From Pseudomonadota bacterium (lineage in GTDB: Bacteria; Pseudomonadota; Alphaproteobacteria; Caulobacterales; Caulobacteraceae), in contig JAEXJH010000371.1 of the NCBI GenBank assembly GCA_023445955.1, forward strand, positions 1-6,140: 6,140 bases of DNA. The letters are read 5' to 3'. How positions within the stretch are numbered: the first letter of the stretch is position 1; every line of letters begins with the position of its first letter. Below are positions 5,649 to 6,140 of this stretch, in pieces. The translations under genes and the position numbers were made by a program. Under the pieces are notes generated by a model. The model was given only the letters and a program-made list of their open reading frames with translations. It searched no databases and was not told where the DNA came from.

Positions 5649-5671
5649 GATCGAATTCAAACAGCTATATG
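5643..5671 (+). promoter_or_regulatory. Sigma70-like promoter reading toward the intergenic terminator
   Basis: TTGTCA (5643-5648) and TATATG (5666-5671) are separated by 17 bp, the optimal spacing. An AT-rich stretch (5621-5634) lies just upstream, where an UP element would be. Predicted transcription start is near 5678. No gene starts at a suitable distance on this strand, so the product is either an RNA or a very short transcript. Confidence 0.6.
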
Positions 5672-5677
5672 GAAATC

Positions 5678-5744
5678 AGCCCTTTCGGGCGTTTCCTCCC
5701 AATGACTCGGCCGCCTTCTCCTCCTGGAAGGCGGCCGTTCTTTT
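5678..5744 (+). ncRNA. Candidate small RNA with two anti-Shine-Dalgarno CCUCC motifs
   Basis: From the predicted start, about 67 nt run to a strong intrinsic terminator. The 5' end can fold as GCCC-UUUC-GGGC (5679-5690). A single-stranded linker carries UUUCCUCCC (about 5692-5700). The terminator hairpin loop holds UCCUCCUG (5719-5726). Exposed CCUCC motifs that mask ribosome sites are a recurring feature of alphaproteobacterial trans-acting sRNAs. The linker is the reverse complement of GGGAGGAAA, a plausible ribosome site sequence. Caulobacter has a known sRNA, CrfA, that acts on TonB-receptor mRNAs; whether this one is related I cannot tell. It could instead be a processed 3' UTR of the ridA transcript. 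Promoter and terminator make an independent gene the better reading. No protein-coding frame with a ribosome site exists here. Confidence 0.5.
5708..5744 (+). terminator. Strong rho-independent terminator after the ridA gene
   Basis: A perfect 11-bp stem (CGGCCGCCTTC at 5708-5718, GAAGGCGGCCG at 5727-5737) with an 8-nt loop is followed by TTCTTTT. It ends + strand transcripts: the candidate sRNA and any read-through from the amine-oxidase cassette, whose last stop is 122 bp upstream. On the - strand no T-run follows, so it should not serve the convergent gene efficiently. Confidence 0.88.
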
Positions 5745-5758
5745 GTCTGGGGCCGGCC

Positions 5759-6140
5759 TCACCAGTTGCGCAGGCTAGGCGGAAGCTCCGACGCCGCGCA
5801 GTAGCGGAACGTCTCGCCCGCGCCGCCCCGCTTGAGGGTGAAGGTCAGATTGTCCTGGATGTCGATCGTCGCCGTCTCGGTCGAGCGCGGCCCGGGCCCC
5901 TGGCCGGCGTCAATGCAGGACTGCTCGATGTCGTAGGACTTGCCACGCTGGCCGACGATCTTGATCTGGCAGGCGTGCGTGTGCGCGCCGCTGAGGCCCT
6001 CGCCGTCATAGCGACGCAGCGCCGCGTTGGGCGGATCGCTGCAAGGGATGTCCGCCGAGACGAAGATGCCGTGCTTGAGCTGCAGGACGCCGCCAAGGTC
6101 ATGCGACGGCTCGATCAGCACCTCGCGCTCGGGCGCGGCG
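5759..6140 (-). CDS. Hypothetical small cysteine-containing protein, 5' end outside the window
   Basis: The frame is open from the window edge to a TGA at 5761-5759, giving at least 126 residues of C-terminal sequence. A GTG at 6121 lies in frame, but the frame continues without a stop beyond it, so the real start is probably outside. Four cysteines are visible (in IPCSD, HACQI, QSCID and RYCAA), spaced as could suit two disulfides in an exported protein. Other features are GEGLSGAHTHACQIKI, QSCIDAGQGPGPR and a beta-rich stretch ending in LRNW. I do not recognise a family with a known function. It converges on the ridA cassette and the candidate sRNA. Confidence 0.7.
   Translation of the reverse strand, partial: AAPEREVLIEPSHDLGGVLQLKHGIFVSADIPCSDPPNAALRRYDGEGLSGAHTHACQIKIVGQRGKSYDIEQSCIDAGQGPGPRSTETATIDIQDNLTFTLKRGGAGETFRYCAASELPPSLRNW

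Noticed and set aside
5702..6140. Open + strand frame beginning with ATG at 5702 and running off the window end
   Set aside because: It has no ribosome site, passes through the terminator stem and lies antisense to the four-cysteine protein gene. Its codons look like a GC-rich shadow frame.
1..6140. CRISPR arrays, tRNA or rRNA genes, insertion sequences, toxin-antitoxin pairs
   Set aside because: No spaced direct repeats, cloverleaf sequences, transposase motifs or terminal inverted repeats were seen.

Overview
The window is GC-rich, densely packed alphaproteobacterial chromosome. Short gaps, overlapping stop/start codons and the gene families suggest Caulobacter or a close relative such as Phenylobacterium or Brevundimonas. 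That assignment is an inference from style; no rRNA or other marker gene is present.

Left part (1-1532, + strand). A rho-independent terminator closes an unseen upstream gene. A three-gene arsenic operon follows: arsR (As(III)-sensing repressor), aqpS (aquaglyceroporin-type channel) and arsC (glutaredoxin-type arsenate reductase). Both junctions overlap by 4 nt. A long inverted repeat in front of arsR covers the arsR start codon and is the likely ArsR operator. No ArsB or Acr3 pump is seen, so the channel itself probably lets out the arsenite made by ArsC, as in the Sinorhizobium meliloti AqpS pathway.

Middle (1539-2894, - strand). A GNAT acetyltransferase gene is followed 63 bp downstream by a type I methionine aminopeptidase gene with all metal ligands. 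The aminopeptidase gene converges on arsC with a 6-bp gap.

Right-centre (2895-5586, + strand). A divergent intergenic region holds a hairpin and a possible 17-codon leader ORF whose stop overlaps the next start. It precedes a tight three-gene cassette: a Tat-exported flavin amine/amino-acid oxidase-like enzyme, a small Sec-exported class I cytochrome c, and a Sec-exported RidA-family protein. Together they read as a periplasmic pathway. The flavoenzyme oxidises an amine or amino acid to an imine, the cytochrome takes the electrons (making the enzyme a dehydrogenase), and the RidA protein hydrolyses the imine. This is the most interesting protein-coding system here.

Right end (5587-6140). The gap after the cassette holds a sigma70-like promoter with a perfect 14-bp LacI-type palindrome over its -35 box. 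It reads into about 67 nt ending at a strong terminator. The predicted RNA has a 5' hairpin, a single-stranded CCUCCC linker and a second CCUCC in the terminator loop. That is the architecture of alphaproteobacterial anti-Shine-Dalgarno small RNAs, so this is a candidate sugar-regulated sRNA gene. A convergent, incomplete gene for a small cysteine-containing protein runs off the window end.
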